Below are positions 35,001 through 50,000 of a stretch of DNA of 64,000 bases, one piece after another. Position 1 is the first letter of the stretch. Each line of letters begins with the position of its first letter. The notes under the pieces are model-generated. The model was not told the DNA's origin, made no database searches, and was given only the letters and a program-made list of their open reading frames with translations. The stretch comes from Lutraria lutraria (lineage: Eukaryota; Mollusca; Bivalvia; Venerida; Mactridae). Position numbers and translations under genes: made by a program. The stretch is from assembly GCA_964023205.1 (NCBI GenBank), contig OZ026840.1, positions 30,916,199-30,980,198 on the forward strand, written 5' to 3'.

Positions 35001-38000
35001 TGTTTAAGTTGACTTTTTCCTCAAACATCATTTTAATCTTGTAACTTTATCATGAAAATCTGGTTTGTATCCTTAGTTTGCGATTGGAGTTTTTGCAACG
35101 AAAGTTTGTAATTAAAAACAAACGTTATCTCAGCCTAGCCAGACAGGATTTCCTTTTACAGAAAATATAAACAAGACACCTGTCCAGGACAATGACCTGC
35201 CTTGAATCTTTATTAAGACAATCAGTGCAAATGTGTTTTTTTAATATGTACAGGTTTCACAACAGTGCTCAATAGTACTTCATTTATATACTTGCAGCCT
35301 TGACATGGTATATTGTGTTTATAATTTGGCTGGGATATTCATCAACCCGATTAGCTCAGTTCGTAGAGCATCTGACACCTGTTCGGGTACATTATTTTCC
35401 TCCTCCTATTACATACTAGTGGTCAGTAAATCTAGACACTCATCCTAGATTCTGTACCCATACTGACCTTGTTCATCGTAAGTAACTACTGACTTCTCTA
35501 CCTTATGACTGTTGAACTAATGTATGCAGCTGAAGGGGCCTTTTCTTTAAATTTGGGGAAATATAAGGCATAATTTCTGCAAAAGGGGAAGAAAAAACCT
35601 GATGTAAATTCAATATTAGGGGAAAACTGCATGATTTTAAAGAATTGTTTTGAGGGATGACGCCTATTAACGGCCCCTGTTATAGAAGGAAAAAAGCCCT
35701 GTAATGGTTTATGAACCTTAGCCTTTTTAATCAATAAAATTCTAGAATGATCTTTCGAGTCTTGAGATAATGAAGACAATATGTTAGAATCTCTACAACT
35801 AACAGCTATTAAACTTCTCTATCTGAGGACTGTAGTCTTTCAGAACAATATAGTATATCTAAATCTAAGCCTTTTTGTTAAAAAATATCTAGAGTTATTC
35901 TTTGAGCCTCGAGCAAATGAAGATGAATTGTTGCGATCACCATGAAAAACGAAACATATAAATTGAGTAGATGGGGCGATAAAATGATCATTCAAGCAAT
36001 TAACATGGATAATTATGTGGCCAACATGATCAGTGAAAAACATGCATGATGAAATGAATAGAACATAAAATGATTTCGTAATTACTGCAATTTATTCGTT
36101 AATTCTGACATGAATTTTCATGCAAATGTTAAAAAAGGTTTTAGTTTGGCATGCAAGGTCTTAAATTCACTTATTTTCGTTTCTATAAAAAAACATCTTA
36201 AAATTCAATTGACATATGAATCTTTGCATGAAATTCGCATAAATTTAACAGGCACCATTAAATAAATTATAAAGATACCACAGTATAGCTCGACCATGGC
36301 ATCATATGTTTTAAGCTGTGACAGAAGAATACACTAAGTGTCACTTAATCAACTGGGGGAATGTGGATGGTCAGAACACATTTTGAGGGCTCAGCGCAAC
36401 ACTGTCGTAACTTGTTCTTATTTCAATATGAGTTACAACACTGTTGTAACTTGTTCTTATTTCAATATGAGGTACAACACTGTTGTAACTTGTTCTTATT
36501 TCAATATGAGGTACAACACTGTTGTAACTTGTTCTTATTTCAATATGAGGTACAACACTGTCGTAACTTGTTCTTATTTCAATATGAGTTACAACACTGT
36601 TGTAACTTGTTCTTATTTCAATATGAGGTACAACACTGTCGTAACTTGTTCTTATTTCAATATGAGGTACAACATTGTCGTAACTTGTTCTTATTTCAAT
36701 ATGAGTTACAACATTGTGGTAACTTGTTCTTATTTCAATATGAGTAACAACACTGTTGTAACTTGTTCTTATTTCAATATGAGTAACAACACTGTTGTAA
36801 CTTGTTCTTATTTCAATATGAGTTACAACACTGTTGTAACTTGTTCTTATTTCAATATGAGTTACAACATTGTTGTAACTTGTTCTTATTTCAATATGAG
36901 TTACAACATTGTTGTAACTTGTTCTTATTTCAATATGAGTTACAACATTGTTGTAACTTGTTCTTATTTCAATATGAGTTACAACACTGTTGTAACTTGT
37001 TCTTATTTCAATATGAGTTACAACACTGTTGTAACTTGTTCTTATTTCAATATGAGTTACAACACTGTTGTAACTTGTTCTTATTTCAATATGAGTTACA
37101 ACACTGTTGTAACTTGTTCTTATTTCAATATGAGTTACAACATTGTTGTAACTTGTTCTTATTTCAATATGAGTTACAACACTGTTGTAACTTGTTCTTA
37201 TTTCAATATGAGGTACAACATTGTCGTAACTTGTTCTTATTTCAATATGAGTTACAACATTGTTGTAACTTGTTCTTATTTCAATATGAGGTACAACACT
37301 GTCGTAACTTGTTCTTATTTCAATATGAGTTACAACATTGTTGTAACTTGTTCTTATTTCAATATGAGTTACAACACTGTTGTAACTTGTTCTTATTTCA
37401 ATATGAGTTACAACATTGTTGTAACTTGTTCTTATTTCAATATGAGTTACAACACTGTTGTAACTTGTTCTTATTTCAATATGAGTTACAACACTGTTGT
37501 AACTTGTTCTTATTTCAATATGAGTTACAACACTGTTGTAACTTGTTCTTATTTCAATATGAGGTACAACATTGTTGTAACTTGTTCTTATTTCAATATT
37601 AGGTACAACATTGTTGTAACTTGTTCTTATTTCAATGTGAGGTACAACACTGTCGTAACTTGTTCTTATTTCAATATGAGGTACAACATTGTTGTAACTT
37701 GTTCTTATTTCAATATGAGGTACAACAATGTTGTAACTTGTGCTTATTTCAATATGAGGTACAACACTGTCGTAACTTGTGCTTATTTCAATATGAGGTA
37801 CAACACTGTCATAACTTGTTCTTATTTCAATATGAGGTACAACACTGTCGTAACTTGTGCTTATTTCAATATGAGGTACAACAATGTTGTAACTTGCTCT
37901 TATTTCAATATGAGGTACAACACTGTCATAACTTGTTCTTATTTCAATATATGAGTTACAACACTGTTGTAACTTGTTATTTCAATATGAGTTACAACAC

Positions 38001-41000
38001 TGTTGCGCTGAACCCTCGATTTATGGCATTTACGGATAATATATAAGAATAATTTAGAACAATGGTATTTGTGTCACTGGTGCAGTAGACAGAATGCAAT
38101 CTCATGAACCAACAGACATGACCAGGGTGTCCACAATTTAAGTAAAGCAAAATTCCCTGACTTTTCCCTGACTAAAATCAAATTTCCCTGACTAAATTTT
38201 TTGTATTTTACGCTTAAGTACTGACATCTGTTGGTCCCTTCCTCCCATACAGCCAACAATTTTCACCTTTTACTTTACCAACTGTTATTGTATTACTCTT
38301 TTGTACATATATTTAATCTAGATTGTTCGGAGGTTTGTTTTTCCTTAATTTTTATTTCTATTATTCTTTTTCAACATACATACATGTATATGTATGTTTA
38401 AACAAATATTGATTCTATCAGATGAGTGTTTGTCATTTCAAAATTCCCTGACTTTTTCTTAAATTCCAAAATTCCCTGACAATTCCCTGACCTTGAAAAA
38501 AATAATTTTTCCCTCACTTTTTCCCTGACCGTGGACACCCTGATGACATCAATTCCAGATTTGTTCCTAATATCTATATCCCCTATCTGACTTAGTGAAT
38601 TATTCTGAATAATTTTGTCACAGCTCAAAACACTTGGTTAAGCTATACATGGTTTGATTTCCAAATAATAACGAAATGTGTTTGAGGAACTAATTTCTGA
38701 TAGAGGAACGAAAAGCTTGACATATTCAACGCAAGGCGCGTAGATCAGAATTTCCATCCTTCATTGCGTATTACTATCATTCAAAACATGCGCCTTGAAA
38801 CAAGCCTCTAGCTCAGTTATATTCAGTACTGGTGTGCATTTTTAAGAAAAGACAGAAATATAGTACATGTTTGTTTTGACGGTACTGTTGCATACTCTCT
38901 AACCTAAATTTGTAATAAGAGTTACGGTAATGTTTAATCATTCATCAATGCATGGCAGGTGTACTGGTATACTAATCAGATGATTACTGTTTTAATGGAT
39001 TAAGTTTGTCATCAATTATTTTGTCATTTCGATATTGATTGATAAGCCTTGAAATATTTAAGACCTTGTGGGTATAATTTCTTTACTTAACATTCCTCAA
39101 TGTCTCATCAGTTTAGACCCTTCGATGAAAATACGAAAAGTTGCCAATCCTTGTGGATGGCTTTGTCAGTAAAGGTTAGAATACGTTCCAGGAAAACTAC
39201 TTAGGGCTGGTTTGCGTAGAACTATTTTTATCAAACTTTTAGTACTAAAGGCATAAGAAAGAGTTCCTGGTAACCAATAAATTAAACAACCCTATTTGTT
39301 TCTGCCGACATGACCTATTTTGGAAATTGATAATTTTTTTCTTACCAATATCAAACTTTGCATTTTCATGAGAAGTGAAAAGATCTCCGAAAGTTTTTTT
39401 CTTGTCAATTCAAAGACCTTAAATCATTTTGGGATGTCCATGGTATATTTTTTCCTAATAAAAAAACATTTATAGAGTTAGTGTTAGCATAAATGAATGC
39501 AGCAAGCCCATGTTAATGAGGCCACCCTTAAAAAATGTTTGCTTGCAGTAACCCCACCCAGAGAATTTTCAGTAAGTAGGTAGGTAAGAAATACCTTTTT
39601 ACCTTTTATTTCTTTATTGAACCAAAATACAAGTCAGAATGCTATTTTTTATTGAAAACACAAGTTTTGTCTAAGAGGCCAAACAAATTTGGAAAGCAGA
39701 CATTTTTAGTGAGTTTAGCGTTACAGCAAACAAACTATCTTTTAAGGATGGCCTAACAAAAGCGAAGCCCTAAACCATACAGACCTTTGCCTACGTATTT
39801 GTGACATGCTTGCTGGAATCATTAAAGGGGAGAATAACGTTGACCTGTCTTGATTGATAGATGTATCTGTGCGTCCATACGTCAAAGGATTCTGGTTCAT
39901 ACGTAGACTAAGATAATATACCAAAGACTTTGTTCCCTCCAAAATCACAGTGAATGCAAAACATATCAGACAAACTCCAACCACTCCTGAAAAAATAGCA
40001 ATAATTGTACATCATTAATACATAGAATAGGGATTGTTACCAGTAAGTCGACTCCCTCAATAGGGATGTTTATCTTACACGAAAGGTACAGGAAAGTGGA
40101 CCCTTCCCACAACAAAATAGTGACCAGTTTTCCCATTCTATATATACATATATATTAACGAAAAAAAAAAATTCCAAAGAAAAAGACAAATTTTTTACTG
40201 AAATACTCAAATTTCATGTAGCTGAATTTACTCGATAAAATAGTTGTTCTACAATATTACGTCAATCGAATAAGCCAATTTCAGTAATACAATGTATATG
40301 TTTATGATCCATTTCTGAATTGAGAAATTGTTCTTTAAATACAAAGTTAAATGACTGACTTTCATTACTTTATCCCATATTTGTGAATTAATATAAAACT
40401 CTTGTCTACATTGGAGTAAAAATATCATTATTATCATTACTATTATTATTATAATAATCATCATCATTATAACTATCATTTTTTATCATCATCATTATTA
40501 TCAGTTTACCATTTTCATCATTATTATCATTTTACCATTTTCATCATTATAACTATCATTTTTTATCATCATCATTATTATCAGTTTACCATTTTCATCA
40601 TTATTATCATTTTACCATTTTCATCATTATAACTATCATTTTTTATCATCATCATTATTATCAGTTTACCATTTTCATCATTATTATCATTTTACCATTT
40701 TCATCATTATTATCATTTTTTATCATCATCATTATTATCAGTTTACCATTTTCATCATTATTATCAGTTTACCATTTTCATCATTATTATCATTTTACCA
40801 TTTTCATCATTATTATCATTTTACCATTTTCATCATTATTATCAGTTTACCATTTTCATCATTATTATCATTTTACCATTTTCATCATCATTATCATTTT
40901 TACCATTATCATCATCATTTTTACCATTATCATCATTATTATCATTTTACCATTTTCATCATCATTATCATTTTTACCATTATCATCACCATTATTATCA

Positions 41001-44000
41001 AATCATTATTATTGATCACTACCATTACTATTATCATTATTATTATATTACAAGAATTGTATGTTCAGGAAAAGTTAACTGGAAGTTAAGGAAAAGAAAT
41101 ACAGGAGCCTTAAAATCCAGACCCAATGTAAGGTGACAGAACTTCTAAAAATCTAAGTTCCTAACTCACAATCTGAGTGAAATCGGCCCAGTGTTAGCAG
41201 GACATTTTACCGAGACAAAAATTTCTGGTCATGACACTTGTCCATAAAAACAGCTTGAGTACCCAGTAGGATTTAAAAGTACAACTACATGCATGTCCTA
41301 GAAGTTGAACTGTTTCAAGCGTAAAATGTACTTCATACAACAATATGACAATGTCTGGCCAAGACAAGTGTAAAACATATGATTATGTATATGATATTAA
41401 TAAATGTCCGCTTATCATTGACAGACAGATTCACGCTTTGCATAGTACATGCTCTGTTTACGCCCTGAGCCGAACATTTCATACTGCAAAAAATATTTGA
41501 CATTAAGACACAGACACTTGTGTGGTCCTCTCATGGATTCATGAGTAAAGTTTTATTCTTGTTTTTTTTTTTTTTTCGTTTAACACTTCAGGTCAGCTTC
41601 ATAAACCTAGCTTAGCTATGATGGCAGATTTTTTAACTTGAACTTTTTTTTACCCCCTATACTTGTTTGCAAATGAAGTTTTTTATCCAACTGATTGTTT
41701 TGTGTATCAATTTAACTGATCAACAAGCTCTGAATCACTTAAACTTTACAAGGTGAGCTCAAAACTTAGTATCAAACTTTGAAGATGCACCTGTTTGCCT
41801 AATGCACATGATATGTATACATATCTAATGGTTTGTACAAAAAAATGTCATTTTTAAGATAATGAAATAATGTTCACAAACACTTACACATTTAGATCTC
41901 ATCAGGTAATTAGTAAAATGTATCTAGAAGGATGATGCTATCAGACCATTCTACATACTTAGTAAAACAATTAATGAGAAAAAAACACAGAAATCCACAT
42001 ACAGTGAATTAACCTGTGAATAAAGATTTGACCTGGTGACCTAGTTTTTGACCCCGGCTGACCCATGTTCAACCTTGACCCACATATCATTGAGCCAAAC
42101 ATTCTGACAAGGTTTGGTGAAGATCCAATTAAAACTGTGACATCTACAGTGTTAACAAAGTTTTCCTAAGATTTGACATGGTGACCTAGTTATTGACCCC
42201 AGATGACCCATATTTATACTTGACCGTTATATCATTAAAACAAACGATATGACAAAGTTTGGTGAAGATCCAATAATAACTGTGAAATCTAGTGCTTACA
42301 TGTTTTTTCATAAGATTTGACCTAGCGACCTAGTTTTTGACCCAAGATGACCCATGTTCGAACTCGTCCAAGATATTATGAAGACAAACATTCTGACAAG
42401 TTTTCATGATCATCCAATCAAAACAGTGACTTCTAGAGTGTTCACAAGGTTTTCCAGCAATTTGCCCTAGTGACCTAGTTTTTCACCGGAAATTACCCAT
42501 TATCAAACTTGACCTACATATTATTAAAATAAACATTCTGACAAAGTTTCATGAAGATCCAGTCGAAACAGTGATTTCTAAAGTGTTCACAAGGTTTTCC
42601 CTTATTTGGCCCTGGTGACGTAGTTTTTTACCCAAAATGGCCCAATATCGAACTCGTCCGAGATTTTGTTGATATTAACATTCTGACCCAGTTTTGCTAA
42701 AATTGAGCTAAAAATGTGACCCCTAGTGTGGTCACAACATAAAGTTTGACGACGCACGACGCACACCGCACAACGCTGGACTGAGAGTGATCCTAATAGC
42801 TCACTTTGTCACTTTGTGACATGTGAGCTAAAAATATCCATGATTATTTAGAACAAAATGACCTCAAAATAAAGACCACCTGTCAACAAAGGCCACATTT
42901 TTGCTTCACAGGTTAGACTGCACAGTGTATAATTTTGTGAACAATTGAATGATTAAATGAAAGAAAGTGTTAATTGCATCAAATTATCTATATGGTTTAA
43001 ATCTGCATAATATTATACATGGATTGTCACTATCAGTATATTTGATAATACATTGAGAAGTTATGTACCTCTCGTTGATGTATGATAACATGAAATGTAA
43101 TGAGTTTTACACCACAGACGGCAGTTCACCTAAACATGTATCCTGCCACTCTGGATGTGATATTTCGACAATAAAATATTGTCATTTAGAAGCATGTACC
43201 CAGTCCCACGCATTCCCATGACCTCTTGGTCAACAGTAAACTATGATATAAATTGTTCAAAATTATTCAATAGGGCTGTAGTAGCGATCTGATTCAATCA
43301 ACGATTCAAAACTTACGATCCGCGAATTGAATCATGAATCTTTTGTTATCAAGTAACTCATCTAAAACTTAAACATTTCAGTTCTGAAGACAGTGAAATT
43401 TAATACCCTATTAGAAATAATGAAATAAGTCAATATAAACTGGTTCTTAGGCTTGAATTATAATTATGTACTCCCTTTCAGTTACTGTATTTACCAGCAT
43501 ATTTCTGGTTTTAGCCTGTATGTGACCTATTCTCTAAACATCCAATTAGACTTCTTAGCAAACAGCAAACAGGGTAGATCCTGATGAGGCAATACGAAAT
43601 CAGAGAAAATGGATTTTTAAGAAGAAATAATGGACTTTTTGTAAACAAACAAGGTCGCAAACCACGAATCTCAGTATGATGATTACTCCATTCGATTCAC
43701 GATTACCAGAGTACTGGGATACTCGCCACAGTCCTAATATTCAATAACCAAATATAAATCTAGTCCATTGTTTATTTATTCCAAAAATATTACCAATATA
43801 AATCATGAAGTTCTTAAATTCTATCCCATATCATGTTTTCACTCTCTTTGTGTGTATTTTTATTTGCAAAAATCTGAGAAGCCAAGAAAAAAAGTCGGGC
43901 CAATATTATGAAGAAGAGACTACAGTTCAACCTCTGTAGAGCAACACCCTGTGGGAGCAGCAAATATTGGCCGTTGTTTAGAGGTTGTTGCTCTACAGAG

Positions 44001-47000
44001 GTTAAATTTATATTAAATATCAGCTTAGGGAAAAATTTTCAAGGTGTTGTTATAGAGAGGTTGCTGCTATACAGAGGGCCACTCTGGAGAGGTTGTACTG
44101 TACAAACATACATGTAGGCACTTATATTGCATGTTTGCATCAGACACATAAACAACAAATCATTCATTTCAAGCCATGTACGACCCGCCTCCGTCTAATG
44201 GTTAAGGTCGCTGACTTCAAATCACTGTAACCTCTCACTGATAGAGGGTCGTAGGTTCCAGCCCAGCTACCGACCATATCTCTTTATGTGAGAAAGTAGG
44301 CAGTTGCTTATGGAGGATGGGAGTCTAATACTGGTTCTTCCCAGGTACGATAATTAGGTGAACTGTCCGCCTCATATGACTCATTGTTAAATGGTGTAAA
44401 ACTCAAACAAACAAATCAAGTCATGTACCAATAATTACCTAATAAATGCCCAGCCCCTAATTAATGCCCGAAGTCTTTTTTCAGAAAAATAAAAATATTG
44501 TTTCACTATAATGCCTTATCTACAATTTATCCATTAAATAAATTACATGCAATACCTTTCAAAAAATTCAATCCAAAATATATCTCCACTAATTGAAGAA
44601 GTAGTACTAGCAGGCTGAAGGACGGGGGGGATTTTTTGTGGTAATTATTATTCATATGCTAATATTGTCATGTGAAAGATAGATTGAGCTCTTATGCAAA
44701 TTATTTGTGACTACAAATATTGCGTAAAAATATTTACAGAGTAAAATAGAAATGATTAAAGAAATAGCCACAGTACACAAATTTCTCATTATTTTGTGAA
44801 AATGAATTCAGGGATTTTTTTATGAAATAACTGGTTGAAGCCTCTTTTGAGGACAAATTCTCATTTTAATGAAATTTCAAGGAGTAAATTGGAAATTTGG
44901 AAAAAATTGCATGATTTCAAAGAAATTTTCAGAAGGGAAGCGCCCTTTACATGCTAGAACTATAATATATAAGAAAGAAATCCTCAGAATTTGTGCTGGA
45001 ATATACTCTAATTATAATCAAACTTCATAGAGTCAAAGAAATGGAGTGTTTGTCAAAATTCTAAGCGTCAAAATCGTTGAGAGAAAAACATTGTCGAAGT
45101 AAATTTTCTGCCTGGCTTCAACTCAAACTCAAAGTTTCTGTCTGAAAAAAAAACAGGGCTATTTAACAATAGGCCTGTGCATCTCGTCCTAGGGCAATGT
45201 ATTGACTTGTTCTTGAATACTGCACAAGTATTTTTAAACATTGCAAATGAACAGAGTTTCAGTTACATACATGTGGGAAGTTAATCCAACTATAGTTTCC
45301 CAGGATTCTGTTCCAGTTACCAACCATGTTTGCCACAAGTAACTGCCTTCTTGAATGTTCCATATCATGCATCACTGAGAATAAGTGCCAAGCACTAGGC
45401 TCAAACTAGCTCTATCTTTTGGGTTCAAAAGGCAGGCATAAAAACATTGTACAAACAATATGAAAGCAAACAAAACTCAAACATCTACCCACCTGCAGTG
45501 CCATGAAAGTTTAAGTCTTCAAAGATGAAGTTCTTCACATCTTTTGAAAAGAAGAAATACTCCTGAAACATAAAAACAGAACTTCAAATAGAAAATTGAA
45601 AAGACAAAAGTAATGGAACTTATCTATGAGGAAAATTGAGAATGGCATTTTGAAATATTCAAAACATATGATACTAAATGATGACTAAATGAAATTCTCA
45701 TACAATAACTTGAATAAGACGATATAAAAGCCACTCTCCACCAAAGGTCATTATGTTTCCATCAATATCAAGAACACATTATTTTATCTCCATGAAGGAG
45801 AGTTCCTACTTCAAAGAAGCAGATACTGAAGAACATAATTAATGTAAAATTAATGAAAAAAAGAAATTCAGTGTAGGTATGAATTTTAAATTTTGAATTA
45901 TTTTCCTTCTATTTTTGGATTCAATAACTTAACGATAGTGTATATTAGGTAGCATCAGTTTGCACATGTACATCTAATGTTTGTTTCATTGGATTTTACG
46001 CCCCTTTTCAACAGTCAGAGTCATATGAGGCAGACAGTTCACCTAACCTTCATTCCTGGGAAGAACCAGTACTAGACCGACTCCCATCTTCCGTAAGCAA
46101 CTGCCTACTTTCTCACATAAAGAGACATGGTTGGTAGCTGAGCTCCAGTGAGAAGTTACAGTGATTTGAAGTCAGCGACCTTGACCACTTGACTATGGAG
46201 GTGGATGTTTGTACATCTATACTTTGCATCAATATCCATCAGATCCATGATAAATGCATAATACATAATACTTATCAAGTTGAATGCTTTCATATATAAA
46301 AACAAAATGATGAAGTATAAGGTTATATCATTTGCATGATGTCTAATTAGAATATATGATTTCCAATAAAGCAATTACATGAAAAAACAATAAACCTTCA
46401 TTTTTCCTCCTTTTCTGTTATAAACATAATATCCTCCAAAATAGTAGATTTTCCACACAATTTGAGAATATAAGACAATCTATCCGCAATTTGTGTTCTG
46501 GCAGATATATGTAGTAACTAGCAAACTTTGTCAATTAATAGACATTAAATTCTGTTATCATATCTGTATCACATGACCACATCCTTAATGACATTACAAC
46601 AGAACCATGCAGCAAATAATTTTTTTTACCAAATGATTAAAGAAATCATTGTACTTAAATAAACTGCTACATTTTAATGACCTCATAAGAACAGAAAAAG
46701 AGACTTAAAAGTGTTTCAAATAGATTGGTAATTGCATTTAAACAGAAGGTAATGGAGTGTAGTAGTTTGATTATTTGAATGTGTTGGCTTTTTTGCTCTT
46801 TGTTAAATGCCACAGGGGTACATGAAGACATTAGAATGTACTAAATTTTAATGCTAAATCAGATGAGTCCATTAAGATACCATAGGATACTGCCATTAAT
46901 CAGTTACCGTAACATGATGCCTATTTTTTGCTTTTTAGTTTAATGTTGGACCAACAGCTAGAGGGTCGTATCTTCAAGCTTTTACAGTGAATGAAGAACC

Positions 47001-50000
47001 CTGGTGCAGTCTGTGAAATTAAGGTTTGAAATGTGGTTGCCCGAAACAGAAATTTTAGCTGCTTTTGCTTTGATTTATTAATGAAAATTTGGTTGACCTA
47101 ACCAAAATTTTGGTTGTCTGAATGAAAAATTGGTTGTCCCGGACAACTGCTAATTTCGCAGACTGCTGGCGTAAGTCACTATCCTTCTGTAAGCAATTTG
47201 GAGAGCTCCCTTTAATGTGAAGTGTCTGTCTTTGTTGACTCAAAGGAGTGAGGGGTGGGGCTAGTAATTACTAGCAGGACACTTTTGACCATAGCATGAT
47301 GTCTTTTAGCCAAAACCATTTATAAATTAAATGTTATATATACTTTACAAAGTCACAAGACCACCGTAGATTTGGGGTCAAAGTCAGTATACACTAATAC
47401 ATTGCGTAAAAGTGTTGTAGTACATGCTTGAAGCAATGAAGGCCACATTCAAGAGCCTTAATGTTGAATGTGGCCAAACATTGTGGGTCCCTGTCGCCTA
47501 ATGAATACATTTAATTTGTTACATAATTGTACTTTTACATCCTGTTTGTTGAGTGTAAACAAGTGGTATATATACATGTTCCATCAGCTTAATAATAAAA
47601 TTATTTCATTCTCATGTATGCAACAAGATTATAGATCTTCTTCTTTTTGCTATAACTGATCTTGATGTTTATAATTTATGATACCGGTACTTATATAGTT
47701 TGACTATGTACACATCTAAAGTAATGTTCTGTTATGTTCCTACAGACTTTGCGAAAGGCGCCGGACCGTCAGACTTGTCTGATCGATTGTGTGTCGGACC
47801 GGTAAAGAATCTTATCTCATCAGACCGGCTGTCTGGCAACTTATTTACCTGATGTATTTATAAGCATTTATACTTGTTTACTTTTTTCAGTCTGACAGAT
47901 TTTTCAAGCTTGTCAGTCCGAATGTCAGGCATATTTTTTTGCCTTTCACAAAGTCTGTTCCTAAACATGATGGGTGCTTATTTCTATCAATTAGTAATCA
48001 ATTCACAAACCTTCATCATCATCATAGGCATTTTCCCATACATTTTGTATTAATTTTAACATCCACACTTTGAACTGAACTAATTAATCCATGCATCCAC
48101 TAATGCACTATCATGCCCATTCACACAAATCTAATAACAGCTATAAGAACTAATAATCTGATATGGTTTACAATACAGGCAACAATTAATCTCAATCATA
48201 AATTAAACAGAGTATTTGTGTGTTCTATTTAAAATGTAGATAAATAATCAGATTTGTGCTTGAGTGAAACTCAGCAGTTTGAAATATCAAACATTTGTGC
48301 GTAATTAGTACAAAGTACTTAGATAAAAGCTTTGACTTGGTTGAACTGTTATCTGGATGGATTACAGATAAACAAAAACAAAGGTAGATAACCATGTAAG
48401 GGTCATAAAACAAGAGGGCCAAGATGGCCCTATATCGCTCACATGACAATCACTGTTCACTCATTAAAACATTGTTTTGAACCGGTGACCTAGTTTTTGA
48501 CCCCAGATGACCCATGTTAGAATTTGTCTTACATATCATTAAGACAAACATTCTGACTAGGTTTGGTGAAGATACAATCAAAATTTGACATCTACAGTGT
48601 TAATAAGGTTTTCCTAAGATTTGACCTTGTGACCTGGTTTTTGACCCTAGGTGACCCATATTTAAACTTGTCCTTAATATCATTAAGACAAACAATCTGA
48701 CAAGGTTTGGCCAAGATCCAATTAAAATCATGACATTTAGAGCTTTTACAAGAGTTTTACCTAAGATTTGACCTGGTGACCCAGTTTTTGACCCCGGCTA
48801 ACCCATGTTCAACCTTGACCCACATATCATTGAGGCAAACATTCTGACAAGGTTTGGTGAAGATCCAATTAAAATCATGACATTTAGAGCTTTTACAAGA
48901 GTTTTACCTAAGATTTGACCTGGTGACCCAGTTTTTGACCCCGGCTAACCCATGTTCAACCTTGACCCACATATCATTGAGGCAAACATTCTGACAAGGT
49001 TTGGTGAAGATTCAATTAAAACTGTGACATCTACAGTGTTAACAAAGTTTTCCTAAGATTTGACCTGGTGACCTAGTTATTGACCCCAGATGACCCATAT
49101 TTATACTTGACCGTTATATCATTAAAACAAACGATTTGACAAAGTTTGGTGAAGATTTTGTTGATATTAACGTTCTGACCCAGTTTTGCTAAAATTGAGC
49201 TAAAAATGTGGCCCCTAGTGTGGTCACAACATAAAGTTTGACGACGCACACCGCACGACGTGGACGGAGAGTGATCCTAATAGCTCACTTTGTCACTTTG
49301 TGACATGTGAGCTAAAAACAACATAGACAGCTAGCAAATCTAAGGGGTGGCATTCACGGTAATGGTGTTAAGATGGCCACACAGACCAAAAACCGCATTT
49401 ATAATAGATCGTAGACCGATACAGTCATAATGGTCATAAAATTATTGAAAATAAACTGTAAACAAGAGGGCCAAGATGGCCCTATATCGCTCACATGACA
49501 ATCACTGTTCACTCATTAAAACATTGTTTTGAACCGGTGACCTAGTTTTTGACCCCAGACGACCTATGTTCGAATTTGTCTTACATATCATTAAGACAAA
49601 CAATCTGACAAGGTTTGGCCAAGATCCAATCAAAACTATGACATTTAGAGCTTTTACAAGATTTTTACCTAAGATTTGACCTTGTGACCCAGTTTTTGAA
49701 CCCGGCTGACCCATGTTCATCCTTGACCCACATATCATTGAGGCAAACATTTTGACAAGGTTTTGCAGCAATTTGCCCTAGTGACCTAATTTTACTACAG
49801 AAATTACCCATTTTCAAAATTGACCTACATATTATTAAAATAAACATTCTGACAAAGTTTCATGAAGATAAATTCAAAACAGTGATTTCTAAAGTGTTCA
49901 CAAGGTTTTCCCTTATTTGGCCCTGGTGACCTAGTTTTTGACCCCAAATGGCCCAATATTGAACTCGTCCGAGATTTTGTTGATATTAACGTTCTGACCC

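Noticed and set aside
36338..37954. 538-codon open frame with 13-residue repeats
   Set aside because: Caused by a 39-bp tandem repeat (multiple of three, stop-free in two frames) inside a transposable element. No signal peptide, domain or consistent start, and the second frame is equally open.
36401..38000. CRISPR-like appearance of regularly spaced repeats
   Set aside because: There are no unique spacers; the whole 39-bp unit is repeated. The sequence is animal nuclear DNA.
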